A DNA stretch of 64,000 nucleotides from Thereva unica (Eukaryota > Arthropoda > Insecta > Diptera > Therevidae): the NCBI GenBank assembly GCA_949987705.1, contig OX465281.1:175102516-175166515 (forward strand), in the 5' to 3' direction. The position numbers and the translations under genes were made by a program. The notes under the pieces are model-generated. The model worked only from the letters and a program-made list of their open reading frames with translations. It made no database searches and was not told the DNA's origin. Shown one piece after another: positions 23,301 through 34,979 of the stretch; position 1 is the stretch's first letter, and the number at the start of each line of letters is the position of its first letter.

Positions 23301-23436
23301 ATACGGAGAAACCAGCCTACAAGTTCCCTTAACTACCTGGCGTAGTTGACCAGGCAATGGTGTCAATTCCGTAAGCAATTGGGAGAGGTTCGCAGGAGTT
23401 CTTTAAATAATAAATAATAATAAATAACATACGCAA
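20358..23436 (+). pseudogene. Decayed LINE with 3' (TAA)n tail
   Basis: Translation in broken frames gives FAYGYIPYVWRNINITFTP followed by KTGR near 21940-22015. This resembles the RT segment (GYIP, W, PK.GK) of Jockey/R1/I-type LINEs. Other broken RT-like pieces follow to about 22260. An upstream ORF (20358 to about 20939, once the MITE is removed) ends ISFWDPNDVSELEKVLR; its function is unknown. The 3' end is a TAAATAATAATAAATAA tail at 23402-23436. The body has many stops. A GC-rich block near 22470-22540 with CGAATCTCAC repeated may be a separate small insertion. Confidence 0.55.
20573..20907. mobile_element. PIF/Harbinger-type MITE, TSD TAA
   Basis: The ends are AGGGGCCTACAGAC and its complement over about 25 bp with one mismatch, flanked by TAA at 20570-20572 and 20908-20910. 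Removing it with one TAA restores a continuous reading frame across the site. Length is 335 bp. Confidence 0.85.
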
Positions 23437-24027
23437 TCATATGAATTACAATAGATGATTAAGAGGCGTCACTGAGCATTTGATTTGATTTGTTTTATAT
23501 TTCGACCAGTTTTAAAAATATTTCTTCCAAATTAAAATTCTTTTGAAAAGAAGTTAAAAATGTTTGAGTCGATACAATATATCTCGATAGATTCTATTTC
23601 GCACGATATTGGATAAATCAAAATTTACTATTACTATAATTACTAAAAGCATTTTATTAATATATTTATATGAATGATAAATTTTTTTTATGAAAATAAA
23701 TAATTGAAGCCAATATTTTATTTATAGCATTTTTTTATTTATTTCTGAACTTAAATTATTAGAAATATTATAAATTAATTCAAATAAATAAGATTTATAA
23801 AGTAGGAAAAACATAGTTATTGATATCTACGTTACACACAATAATTAAATAACTACATATGTATATACATAAAAATAACTACATAATTTTTAAAAATTTA
23901 TGATAACCTATCTTTGAAAAAACTTTTTACGGAAATAAGACATTTTAGTGTTAAAAATAATTTTTTTAACAGAAAACACTTATGCAAAATTATAGGTACC
24001 TTCAAAAATGTCTGCACATATTAGTAT
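23437..24027. other. AT-rich sequence without a gene
   Basis: Very AT-rich, with no supported ORF or repeat. Confidence 0.5.
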
Positions 24028-24570
24028 ACAGGGTGTATCAGTTACTTGACGAGTTGGGCTGTGGATAGGTCTTGGATAGACGAACAAAAAATCGCTGGGT
24101 GGGGGAGGGGAAGTCGTAACGGTTTAGCCGCTAGGGCGTTTTGAAATTTTTTTGGTAGTGGTTTACATATTACCCTGTATTTTTGTAACCCTATTAGATA
24201 TTTTATTGGATAAGGCAGCAATCTACGCAGAATACTCCCACCTATCTAAAACGCCTTTCTAAGTCACGTGGTCAACCCACCAACGTCCAGAGTTATGAGT
24301 CATCAAAGCCAAAATTTTGTATTTGTTTTACTAAAATTTCAACTTCAACCACCTTTTTCTCCAAAAAAACACGTAATTAACCAATACTTTCTTTTGCAAA
24401 ATTAGAAAGCTTGGGCAAATTTTTATGAATAATGTCTGACAACTATTACGCTGCGGCTTTTACTTTTGAAGTTTTAAGCACTGTTAATGTGAAAATTGGC
24501 TTATTTGGTACTTTTCGCCAAAACTCAGGTGGAAAAGTACAAAAAGGAAGAACTTGTTATATACTTTATA
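24028..24570. mobile_element. Single arm of a CAGGGTGT palindromic element
   Basis: It starts TACAGGGTGTATCAG and then follows the arm sequence of palindromic elements A and B, including TCTTGGATAGACGAACAAAA and the CCACCTTTTTCTCCAAAAAA segment. No second arm is present. The copy stops where the next element begins. Confidence 0.75.
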
Positions 24571-24595
24571 TAAAACAGAAGTTATACGAATTTTT

Positions 24596-25620
24596 AACTT
24601 CCCAGTATAGGAAGTTATTGTAATCAGTCCGAAAATCGAAATCGAAAATTTCAACGTATTTTCATCTTTCAAGGTCCCAGGAGCATTTTAAGCAAAAAAT
24701 TGGGAGGAAGTATGTGTGTGTGTATGTGCGTACGGATGCGGTCATTTTTTCCTGCACGATATCGCGCGAACCAAAACTGATATCGACTTCGTTGAGGTGT
24801 CGTTCCAAGCGTATCAACCGATATATGATCTGAAAAGATTTTTATGAAATTCGGTCCAGCCGTTTTTTTGTTTAAGCGACGTAAGTGATTTTTGTACCTG
24901 CACGATATCGCCCGAACCACGAAAGATATTGACTTACTTGAGGTGCCGTTCGAAGCGTATTAGCGACAATATAATCTGAAAAGATTTTTAAAATATTCGG
25001 TCCAGCGGTTTTTTGGTTTAAATGACTTAAGTGATTGTTGTACCTGCACGATATCCCGCGAACTATAAAATATATCGACTTAGTTGACGTGCCGTTCGAA
25101 GAGAACCAAAATATGATCTGAAAAGATTTTCATAGAATTCGGTCGAGCCGTTTTTTTGTTTAATCGGCGTAAGTGATTTTTGCACCTGCACGATATCGCC
25201 CGAACCACGAAAGATATTGACTTACTTGAGGTGCCGTTCGAAGCGTATTAGCGACAATATAATCTGAAAAGATTTTTATAATATTCCTTCCAGCGGTTTT
25301 TTGGTTTAAATGACTTAAGTGATTTTTGTACCTGCAAGATACCGCGCGAACTAAAAACTATTTCGACTTCATTGAGGTGCCGAAAAACATTAACACATCA
25401 ATTTTATATACATTTTCGTCATCTTAATCTTGTAGGTGCGCACATTTAGGTTGACATTTTAGCGAAAATATTGATAAACAATTGTGACAAACTCTCAGTA
25501 TTATACATATTTTCTATATTGCCTATTGTTCATTTATTATTAATATATCCGATCATAATATTCAACATCCATCATACTGGGAAGTTGATCGTGTGGACCG
25601 AACGGGTCGAACCCACATCC
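24596..25620 (+). mobile_element. 145-bp-repeat element, copy 1
   Basis: It starts AACTTCCCAGTAT and has the complement ATACTGGGAAGTT at 25574-25586, with a short conserved tail to ACATCCCAACT. A GT-rich leader precedes the tandem repeats. No protein is encoded. A second copy with the same start and end spans 53932-59780, split by insertions. Confidence 0.65.
24751..25390 (+). repeat. 145-bp tandem repeat, about 4.4 units
   Basis: The landmark CCTGCACGATATCGCGCGAA occurs at about 24751, 24897, 25042, 25185 and 25331, a spacing of 143-146. Units 2 and 4 are nearly identical and differ from units 1 and 3, which suggests a 290-bp higher-order unit. Confidence 0.85.
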
Positions 25621-25660
25621 CAACTAGTTCTGTATTCATTTCAGAGGTACCTATACTTTT

Positions 25661-25683
25661 GCATATATATATATATATATATA
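25661..25683. repeat. (TA)n tract, left flank of the long-TIR transposon
   Basis: A short TA run. Together with 30069-30159 it looks like one TA tract split by the transposon. Confidence 0.85.
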
Positions 25684-26327
25684 TGGGTCATTCTTTTTTT
25701 GGACGACCCATGATTTATTCGAGGTCCACCGATTGGGCTGAAAATTTTTTTACAGTTTCCTACTATCAAAACAACAACAAAAATAATTTTTCTATATTTT
25801 TGGATCACACTATTTTGTTGCAAAAAATATAGTTTTAAATTGTTTTAAAAAATGCCCTTTTCGAGCTACAAACTTGAAATCAACATAACTAATGAAGAAG
25901 GTCGACAAAAAATCGCATACTTGCATTTTTTGATAGGTCTATGTTTGAAATTCATGAAACAACATCGACCAAAAATTAAAAATTAAAATTCGACTTTTAA
26001 TCTATGCGATTAGTGAAAAACTGAACATTATGGGAAAAAATTAATTTCTCAAATACTCCATCACCGATTTTAACTTTATCAGTCTCAAAATGTGCGAAAG
26101 ATCTGAAACTATCATCCTACCAATTTTCGTCAATGGTTTTTGAGAACTTTGATTTTTATCATTGTTTTAATTTTTGTGAATATTTTTTTATTATATAACG
26201 ATTATAAAAAAAGCATAAAACATTTTTTGATCTTAAGTTATTATGATTTACTGACTACTGAAGTAAAATACAACTTGATTGTGTTATTTTGCAGTTATAA
26301 TGCAAGATAACAATTAGCTTTGCCTTT
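25684..26327. repeat. Left TIR of the 4.4-kb transposon
   Basis: Inverted match to 29426-30068 over its whole length with only scattered differences. The inner edge lies at CAATTAGCTTTGCCTT. Confidence 0.9.
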
Positions 26328-26707
26328 GCTTTTTGCCGCTCTCGTTTATGAGAATCATAAAATATGGAAATTCCGTAAGTACATTTATCCCTTTGTCGGA
26401 TCGAAAAACAAGCCTTAGGGTTTTATGACCATGTTTGTTTCAAGTATGTGAGAGGTATCAATTGTCCATGGTTCTGTATTTTTTAAGAAAGGAAATCGGT
26501 TCTTGGTGTAGAACTAAGATTTCAACAGCCAGTCAATTTTCAGACTTCGAACCGAATGTATATGTTCATATTCCAAAGTAGTGCGTTTTATTTAAAAGAA
26601 TAATAATAACGGAAATACTCTTCAAGTATTAATTTGAGGTGAAGTGTCTTTAAACAAAACAAAAACAACAAAATCGTACACAATTAGCAATTTGTGTTTT
26701 TTACTAG

Positions 26708-29428
26708 ATGATGGAGTCGGCTAAAGGATGTTCATTGCAAAACGTGAAATTTCAGTGTACAAACGACGGAAAGTTTAAAACTGTTCGTGATTTTACTCCA
26801 AGACAGGTATTTCTAATACAACAAAGAAGTGAACATAATGATCAAATCAAGTCAGTGTGCTTAAACCACGAAAGGCAGTTCTTGATATTTTATGAACAAA
26901 AACAAACAAGCTGCTGCGACCCACTTAATCGTCACAGAAAATTGGTAAAAACAAGTTTGTTAACTGTCACCGAGGAGTTTGAGGACGATTATCGTGAAAA
27001 GTATCCAGTAATTTTGGAAGGAAAGAAGATTTGTTGTAATTGCCGAAGATTTATTCGAAAGAAAGATAACACCAATGTAGATTGTGACAATGTGAGTACT
27101 CATATGAATAGTTTCTTTGTTTTGTCCGGTACTTTTTATCATTTTCCATTTATTGTTCATATCTTTCTTTGTCTTTGCATTATCTACTTTTTTTTCAGCT
27201 TCCTAATGCTGTTCAATCCGAAAACTCAGATCTGTCGAATACTCAAGGTAGATCTCAAAGTTCTGCAGGTTACTGCACACCACCTGAGATATTGTTAGAA
27301 AGGATCAACAGCAGCTTAAGAATGATGAACATCGAGCCTGTTTCAAAATCGCAACTAACAAACAAAACATACAGGGCGAGAAAAGTAGGTGAAATAGTAT
27401 CCATTTATGAATTATCGTTCATAAAAATTCTTGGTATCGAAACTTCTGATCATATGACAGGTTCGTTTACTTTCTTATATTTTTTTGCATGAAATGTTCT
27501 GTTTTTTTTTATTATTATTGAAAATAGTATTTCTAAAAAAAGTACTCATTTATTTTTCAGATGTTGTTCAAAAATCAAACGATGAGTTAGCTGGCAGAGA
27601 AATGATACTGCAATTGAAAGGCAAGTTTCAGTCGGTTAGTACGATTAAAGAAAAAGTTAGAATTCTATCAGTCTTGCCAATTTCTTGGAGTTCTTACAAA
27701 ATTGCGAAAGAATTTCCTGTATCAAAATGTCTTGCAAACAAAACCAAGCAACTGGTGGCAGAAAACGGCATATTGTGCGTCCCAAAACCAAAGCCGAGAA
27801 ACGTACTACCAGAAGAAACGCTACTGCAAGTGAGAAATTTTTATTTTGACCCTGAAGTATCGAGAGAAATGCCTGGTATGAAAGATTGCGTATCAGTGAT
27901 GGTCAAAGGAAAAAAGAACACCAACCAAAGCGACTCATTCTGGGTAATTTGAATGAAATTTATCAGTTTTTTTAGAACTATTTCCTGCCACCAAAATATC
28001 GTTTTCCAGATTTGCTATGGAACGTCCAAAACCATGTGTATTTGCTGGGGCTGCAGGCACGCATACTGTTTGCGTGTGTCTTATCCATGAGAACGTCAAC
28101 TTGATGTTATCTGGAGCAGCGCTGCTCTCGATGCAATATGCTGATAGAGAAATGCCATCTTTCTCGGATTTTTTAAAAAGTATAAAATGCACATCACCGT
28201 CAGAAGAGTGCCATCTAAGAACATGTGAGAATTGTTCAGATGTATCGCAGCTCAAAGATGCGATATTTAACAAGCTGCAGTCAGATGAGATCGAAAGCAT
28301 AACTTATCAACAGTGGGTCAACGTCGATCGATGTGCATTAGAAACGTTAGTCAAATCAACCGATCAGTTTGTAGACGAGCTTATGGAAAAACTTGAAGCG
28401 CTTTCCCCACATCACTACATCTGTAAACAGCAGGCAACATATTTCCGGCAAGCTAAAAAAGAGACAACTAATACAGAGGTCATCGTAGTGGCGGACTTTT
28501 CCGAAAATTATTCGTTTGTTCTGCAGAATAACGTGCAAGGTATTTTGAGAAACATATTTCAAATTGATGATTTGATTTTTTCCAGAAAAAGTGATAAAAG
28601 ATTTTTTTAAATTTCTCTGTTGTCAGGTTTCCATTGGAACAATCCTCAAGCGACACTCCACCCTTTTTGCATTTACAAAGGAGGAGGGGAAAAACCAGAC
28701 TTACTCAAATACGTGATCATCTCGGATGACTTGGATCATGACACGTCAGCAGTAAATTTCTTTCAGAAAAAGTTGATAACTTTTTTGAAATCGAAGATTC
28801 CTAATCTCAAAAAAGTAATTTACATGTCTGACGGAGCTCCTCAACATTATAAAAACCGGCACAACGTTTTAAATGTGTCTTTGCACGAGGAAGATTTTGG
28901 TATTCCAGCTGAATGGCATTATTTTCCTACCTCGCATGGCAAAGGGCCTAGCGATGGACTAGGAGGAGCGATTAAACGTTTGGCATCAAAGGCAAGTTTG
29001 CAATTACCGCCTGAAAAACAGATTCAAACACCCGTTCATTTTTATGAGTGGTCCAGAGACAATATCGAAGGTATGGATATTGAGTTTGCAGATAAACGTG
29101 AAATTGAGGCTCACAGAATTAAGATGGAGGCCAGATTCAAACATTCTGTACCCGTAAACGGAATCCGAAGTTTGCATTCATGTATACCAAAAGAAAACGG
29201 CTATGTAGAAATGAAAACACATTCATTACAAGCCGAAGGAAAATTGATCAACGTTGCTGAAAATTATAACTGGGCCAAATTTCGACCTACAACTTCACCA
29301 ATTTGCACAAGGTAAACGCAATGAAAAATGAGAATAATAAAATTTTCTTTCATAAAATATAAACGATCATTTATTTGTTGTAGGTCAAACAGAAGGAAGA
29401 AAAAGGCGAAGACCGATGAGCAGTGAAG
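26708..29428 (+). pseudogene. DDE-type transposase, multi-exon, frameshifted (Sola-like?)
   Basis: It probably cuts and joins the ends of the element around it. Exon 1 (26708 to about 27091, donor GTGAGT) carries cysteine pairs (SCCDP, KICCNCRRF) that may bind zinc. Exon 2 (about 27199-27461) and exon 3 (from about 27561) follow TTTTTTTCAG-type acceptors. Exon 3 has DCVSVMVKGKK, then a frameshift near 27910 and another near 27975, then CVFAGAAGTHTVCVC and VVADFSENYSF, a likely first catalytic Asp. After a short intron with donor near 28540 the last large exon (28626-29312) has SDDLDHD, YMSDGAPQHYKNR, a likely second catalytic Asp, and AEWHYF with SHGKGPSDGLGG. A small final exon adds a basic tail and stops at about 29428, exactly at the right TIR. 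The two frameshifts make this copy inactive unless they are assembly errors at A and T runs. Confidence 0.8.
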
Positions 29429-30065
29429 GCAAAGCTAATTGTCATCTTGCATTATAACTGCAAAATAACACAATCAAGTTGTATTTCACTTCAGTAGTCA
29501 GTAAATCATAATAACTTAAGATCAAAAAATGTTTTATGCTTTTTTTATAATCGTTATATAATAAAAAAATATTCACAAAAATTAAAACAATGATAAAAAT
29601 CAAAGTTCTCAAAAACCATTGACGAAAATTGGTAGGATGATAGTTTCAGATCTTTCGCACATTTTGAGACTGATAAAGTTAAAATCGGTGATGGAGTATT
29701 TGAGAAATTAATTTTTTCCCATAATGTTCAGTTTTTCACTAATCGCATAGATTAAAAGTCGAATTTTAATTTTTAATTTTTGGTCGATGTTGTTTCATGA
29801 ATTGCAAACATAGACCTATCAAAAAATGCAAGTATGCGATTTTTTGTCGACCTTCTTCATTAGTTATGTTGATTTCAAGTTTGTAGCTCGAAAAGGGCAT
29901 TTTTTAAAACAATTTAAAACTATATTTTTTGCAACAAAATAGTGTGATCCAAAAATATAGAAAAATTATTTTTGTTGTTGTTTTGATAGTAGGAAACTGT
30001 AAAAAAATTTTCAGCCCAATCGGTGGACCTCGAATAAATCATGGGTCGTCCAAAAAAAGAATGAC

Positions 30066-30068
<3 letters not shown>
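29426..30068. repeat. Right TIR of the 4.4-kb transposon
   Basis: Inverted copy of 25684-26327, ending AAAGAATGACCCA before a (TA)n tract. Confidence 0.9.

Positions 30069-30159
<91 letters not shown>
30069..30159. repeat. (TA)n microsatellite
   Basis: A pure TA run between the 4.4-kb transposon and the CTAGCTGGGACCCGG start of the second array-bearing element. Confidence 0.95.
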
Positions 30160-30161
<2 letters not shown>

Positions 30162-30323
30162 TAGCTGGGACCCGGTACGCCTCGCTGCACCCATAAGCAA
30201 ATAGTAAACAATAAAACCACCCACCGACTTAGTATTTTTCGAGATAACAATTTTACACAGATGAAGTGTCTCAAAGAACATGGGTCTTGCGACGGTAGCC
30301 ATGGCTCGGTATATTGCGGTTCA

Positions 30324-31763
30324 TTGCTTATTGTATTCTACTTATCATACCCTTTCATTTGATACCTATGTCGAGTGGGATATCAAAAAGTGGTAATCCG
30401 CCCTCTTGAGATGGCCGCCATGGACTGAGTTGACTTTATTGTTTATTGTATTCTATTATCATACCCTTTCATTTGATACCCATGTCGAGGTGGTTGTGAA
30501 GAAAGTGGTAATCCGGCCTCTTGAGAGGCCGCCATGGATCTAACGTATATTGAGTATACCACATTGCTTATTGCGTTCTACTTATCATACCCTTTCATTT
30601 GATACCCATGTTGAGGGGGTTGTGAAGGAAGTGGTAATCCGGCCTCTTGAGATGGCCGCCATGGATCTAAAGGTATATTTTGTATACTACATTGCTTCCT
30701 GTATTCTAGTTATCATACCCTTTCATTTGATACCCATGTTGAGCGGGTCGTGAAGGAAGTGGTAACCCAGCCTCTTCAGACGGCCGCCATGGATCTAAAG
30801 GTATATTTTGTATAATACATTGCTTATTGTATTCTACTTATCATACCCTTTCATTTGATACCTATGTCGAGTGGGATATCAAAAAAGTGGTAATCCGCCC
30901 TCTTGAGATGTCCGCCATGGACTGATTTTACTTTATTGCTTATTGTATTCTATTATCATACCCTTTCATTTGATACCCATGTCGAGGTGTTGTGAAGAAA
31001 GTGGTAATCCGGCCTCTTGAGAGGCCGCCATGGATCTAACGTATATTGAGTATACCACATTGCTTATTGCGTTCTACTTATCATACTCTTTCATTTGATA
31101 CCCATGTTGAGGGGGTTGTGAAGGAAGTGGTAATCCGGCCTCTTGAGATGGCCGCGATGGATCTAAAGGTATATTTTGTATACTACATTGCTTACTGTAT
31201 TCTAGTTATCATACCCTTTCATTTGATACCCATGTTGAGCGGGTTGTGAAGGAAGTGGTAACCCAGCCTCTTCAGACGGCCGCCATGGATCTAAAGGTAT
31301 ATTTTGTATAATACATTGCTTATTGTATTCTACTTATCATGCCCTTTCATTTGATACCTATGTCGAGTGGGATATCAAAAAAGTGGTAATCCGCCCTCTT
31401 GAGATGTCCGCCATGGACTGAGTTTACTTTATTGTTTATTGTATTCTATTATCATACCCTTTCATTCGATACCCATGTCGAGGTGTTGTGAAGAAAGTGG
31501 TAATCCGGCCTCTTGAGAGGCCGCCATGAATCTAACGTATATTGAGTATACCACATTGCTTATTGCGTTCTACTTATCATACTCTTTCATTTGATACCCA
31601 TGTTGAGGGGGTTGTGAAGGAAGTGGTAATCCGGCCTCTTAAGATGGCCGCCATGGATCTAAAGGTATATTTTGTATACTACATTGCTTATTGTATTCTA
31701 CTTATCATAGCTTTTCATTTGATACCCATGTCGAGGGGGTTGTGAAGAAAGTGGTACCCCGCC
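30324..31763 (+). repeat. Tandem array with a 496-bp higher-order repeat
   Basis: About 12 units of roughly 113-131 bp, related to the 128-bp units at 14305-15820. Every four units form a block, and the block repeats three times at exactly 496 bp (landmarks at 30550, 31046 and 31542). Block copies are nearly identical, while units within a block differ in length and in the GGATATCAAAAA versus GGTTGTGAAG segment. Confidence 0.92.
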
Positions 31764-32026
31764 AAAACATCGATTACACACAAAACAATGATTCAATGTT
31801 ACCATCGTATAAATATTGACAAATATTGCCATTAATATCTATACGATACTAATGTCACTCAATTGTTTTGCTTTCACGGAACCCCTCCACTAACATTTAA
31901 ATCTTATGGTATGCTATTAAAGTACAAATTCACTTTTAAGTATTATTACGAATCTTTTGTATGGGAATATAGAGGAGTGTTTTTTTTTGTGTTTTCAGGC
32001 AATTTTTTAAATTTTTCTCTCCGTAA

Positions 32027-32901
32027 AGGTGCCTGTAAACGAGCAACTAAAAATGCACATTGCCGGTAATATTTCAGAAAAAGATGGCCCGGCTATATGT
32101 TTGAAAATGTGTGGCCGATACTATTGCCGGGCAACTTGTAGTCAGACATGTTTTCGCAATGTTTTGGCTACTGTGTTGCCCGAGAATTTCACGCGTACAC
32201 GTATGACAATGGCTGAAGTATTTGCTTATTAAAAAACGAAGAATGCTATGAGATAATTCTAAATATGTACATAGTTACTTGTTTAGAAATTTCACTAGAA
32301 TGACGAAGGATGACCTTAAATATTTCATACAAAACAACCATAAGCCTTAACAGCGGTGGCAAGACTCCTTCCAATGGTATGCAGAGGCCCCGGTGTTTAC
32401 CACTCTACTCTTTTCTAAGATTTTGTTGAACATCAAAGTTCTAAGAATGCGGATGATCCACAAACTTAAACCATTGTAACAAATGCAGCTTATGGCTGGG
32501 AGACGCCATGGTCTTAGTCAAGGGGATCTCCTGGAACTCTGCACGCAGTTTGGTTCGCCGGATACTATAGATTCATGGATCCCGAACACAGAAAATGTAC
32601 ACCCTACACCGCCCACAACTATGCCATCTTTAGGCCATACTAACATACTTCTAGTCCAAAGAAAACTTCGAAATCTAATTTAAATAGCCGGCAATGTTTA
32701 AATATTTTCGCTCTACGACCGATATCAAAGGCAACATGCCGGCCACTAGTTGCAATATGGCCAGTTTCGTCGGGCTATACGGATATATTGCCGGCAAGTT
32801 TGAACATATTGATGGAAATAATGCTGAATTTTCAGCAATGTCGTTCAGCCAGTATTGCCGGCCACACATTGCTGAAAAATGTTGCTCGTTTACAGGCACC
32901 T
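32027..32901. mobile_element. PIF/Harbinger-type MITE, TSD TAA
   Basis: The ends AGGTGCCTGTAAACGAGCAA and their complement are flanked by TAA at 32024-32026 and 32902-32904. Length is 875 bp. ATTGCCGG and its complement recur inside. It is nested in array-bearing element copy 2. Confidence 0.85.
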
Positions 32902-33029
32902 TAAGAACCATCCTCGTACTTCAACGAATATTCGAAAAAAAAATTAGTCCAATAGGTCCAGCCGTTCTCGAGTTTTGCGCTTAGCAACACATTTAGCGAT
33001 TCATTTTTATATTATAGATATATCCCCTC

Positions 33030-33992
33030 CAACCCACTTCTCAGCTTCACGACGGTACTCTACGTTACTCGTACAGCTTCGATACAAGACAGACTCATGC
33101 CAGATCCTGTCTTGATGTTCGCGAACTAATGTCCAAGTCGATTAATAACGACATTAAAGTGATTCTAAAGTTGGGAAAGAAGAATCGTGTTGAATTCAAC
33201 TCCGACAAAACCAAATACTGTCTTATCTCCAAAAAGAAGTTCAACACCTCTCCACCTTTGAAAGTGGGTGAAGTTCAACTAATGGCCGACCCATCCTTAC
33301 ACATCTTAGGCGTGACATTAGCCAAAGACTTCCGAAGGAATGACCACATATTCCAAATCGCCAAAAAATCATCCCAGTGTTTGGGATTTCTTAAGAGGTG
33401 CAAGTTTCTCTTCCAGCCATCGGCCCGTGCTGTTATTTATAAATCCTACATTCGGCCACTTCTCGAATATAACTCCCTCGTTTGGGGCGGCGCCCCAATA
33501 ACCACCTTGGCATGGTTAGATAAGGTGCAAAAAAAGGCACTCAAGTTAATTGATGACGACACCGCCTGCTCCACCATCGACCCCCTGAGCCACCGTAGGA
33601 ATGTAGCAGCACTGACAAAATTTTATCGCTACTACCATAGTGACTGTTCTTCCGAGTTAAACGCTCTCCTGCCTCCACGGCAATCATTCCCTTCATCTGC
33701 AACTACCCCTTTCACGCACTCAACAAGATATGAATTCATTTGTTAATAGAACAACTCGACTGTGGAATAATCTCGCGCAGTCAGTCAACATGAAGAGTTC
33801 AAACGCAGGGTTCATCACCACCTTCTTCAATACCCCCCGTACCTTTTAACCCTTCACCTTTACCCCCCACCCCTCCCCCGTACTAAGCTTACTGCTAGAC
33901 ATTGCGTCATGACGTGACAAATGACATGACGGACTAGTAGTACAAAGGGTGACTCCTGAGCTTAGCACTGCCACATAAACAAACAAAAATAT
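33030..33992 (+). pseudogene. 5'-truncated LINE, RT C-terminal part
   Basis: It starts inside the RT palm (LHDGTLRYSYSF in place of a YADD-type motif) and continues RVEFN, KTKYCLIS, LHILGVTLAKDFRRNDHIF, SYIRPLLEYNSLVWGG and LDKVQKKALKLI, typical of Jockey/CR1-type LINEs. A frameshift near 33725 separates this from the conserved ending NRTTRLWNNL. The 3' untranslated part is pyrimidine-rich and ends GCACTGCCACATAAACAAAC. Related fragments lie at 50580-51060, 54104-54412 and 56080-56660. Confidence 0.8.
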
Positions 33993-33993
33993 A

Positions 33994-34632
33994 CAGTGGA
34001 GTTCACTTAACACGGAAACGGATAGCACTAAATATTGCATTACGCGAAAAAACAGTGTAGTCCCGGTCCGATAATATTCTTTTCATGCGATTTTGTTCTG
34101 ATATGGCGAAACGCTCTTCGCTTAACACGAAAAAAGAGACTCTGCGGCACTTACATATTTTGTTCATATTTTCTCCAATTCTCCTATTCTAAACTTTCCT
34201 GGAATTTTCTTACATCTGTAAGTGGGATGATACACGAGTCAACGTGTCTCTGCAACACACTGTCAGTTTGTTGAGCGGAGGTGATACACGACTCAACACG
34301 CTACACGCAACACTCTGTGTGATAACATTGCGATTTCATATGTGTGAGTGTGCATTCCAAATTATTTTCACCCAGAATCGCTTGACAGTTACGCATACAT
34401 AAACATTTTTCAAGCAACTGGAGGAAAAATAGAAATCGTTTCTAGTTTCAATCAACACCGCACACTTCACCCTGACCCTTCCCTTGGCCTACGAACTGCG
34501 CAGAAAAAGCTCGTGTTGCTCAACATGTTGACCCGTGTATCATCCCCCTAACATAAGCAAAGTTCAGAATAGGCTTAATGTTTTTGAAAATGGGGGATTC
34601 GCCGAAACAAGTGCGTCGTAGTTAAGTGGACT
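33994..34632. mobile_element. Possible pogo/Tigger-like MITE
   Basis: The left end is CAGTGGAGTTCACTTAACAC and the right end has GTTAAGTGGACT, an imperfect inverted match that lacks the outermost bases. CTTAACACG recurs inside. TA lies at the left edge. It is interrupted by the MITE at 34222-34548. Confidence 0.4.
34222..34548. mobile_element. PIF/Harbinger-type MITE, TSD TAA
   Basis: The ends GTGGGATGATACACGAGTCA and their complement (two mismatches) are flanked by TAA at 34219-34221 and 34549-34551. A second copy of the end motif (GGTGATACACGACTCAACAC) lies inside near 34280. Confidence 0.8.
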
Positions 34633-34979
34633 AAAATTAATCTTTTTAATTTTCAAGATATTATAGCATGCACTCCAATGTTGTAATTGGTCCGGTCCAA
34701 TGGATCAATTGTGCCACTATTGCCATGCTTTAAAATTTCAAAAAGAGGCACCTGGGATGTGTTCTTCTAATGGCAATGGCTCCAATGGAGTCGCTTGGCG
34801 CTTACGTGGATGGGAAATCTTCGTTCTCCAAATTTTTTTTTATTTTTTTTTATTTCGTCATGATGGAGCAGCGAGGGGCGCCGGGTTCCAGCAAGCTTAA
34901 TATTAAATATTCAGGAAGGGCATTGTAAATTGAGTCAAAATACACTTAAGTCGGCCACTTCTACTTGATAAAAAACGGA
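34633..34979. other. Sequence without a supported gene
   Basis: AT-rich with a T-rich stretch near 34835; no recognised feature. Confidence 0.4.

Larger units (their letters stand above)
25684..30068 (+). mobile_element. Complete DNA transposon with TIRs of about 640 bp
   Basis: The left TIR is 25684-26327 and the right TIR is 29426-30068. They are near-identical inverted copies starting TGGGTCATTCTTTTTTTGG. The element is 4,385 bp and has TA repeats on both sides, so the target duplication (TA or TATA) cannot be measured. Between the TIRs is one multi-exon gene for a DDE-type transposase. The architecture and SDGA.Q.YKNR / SHGKG.SDG.GG motifs resemble my recollection of Sola-type transposases; that superfamily call is tentative. 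Confidence 0.85.
30160..33022 (+). mobile_element. Array-bearing element, copy 2 (CTAGCTGGGACCCGG family)
   Basis: It starts ACTAGCTGGGACCCGG as copy 1 does and ends near TTTTTATATTATAGATATA after CCAGCCGTTCTCGAG. It carries a tandem array (30324-31763), then unique sequence, then a nested MITE (32027-32901). No protein is encoded. Confidence 0.65.
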
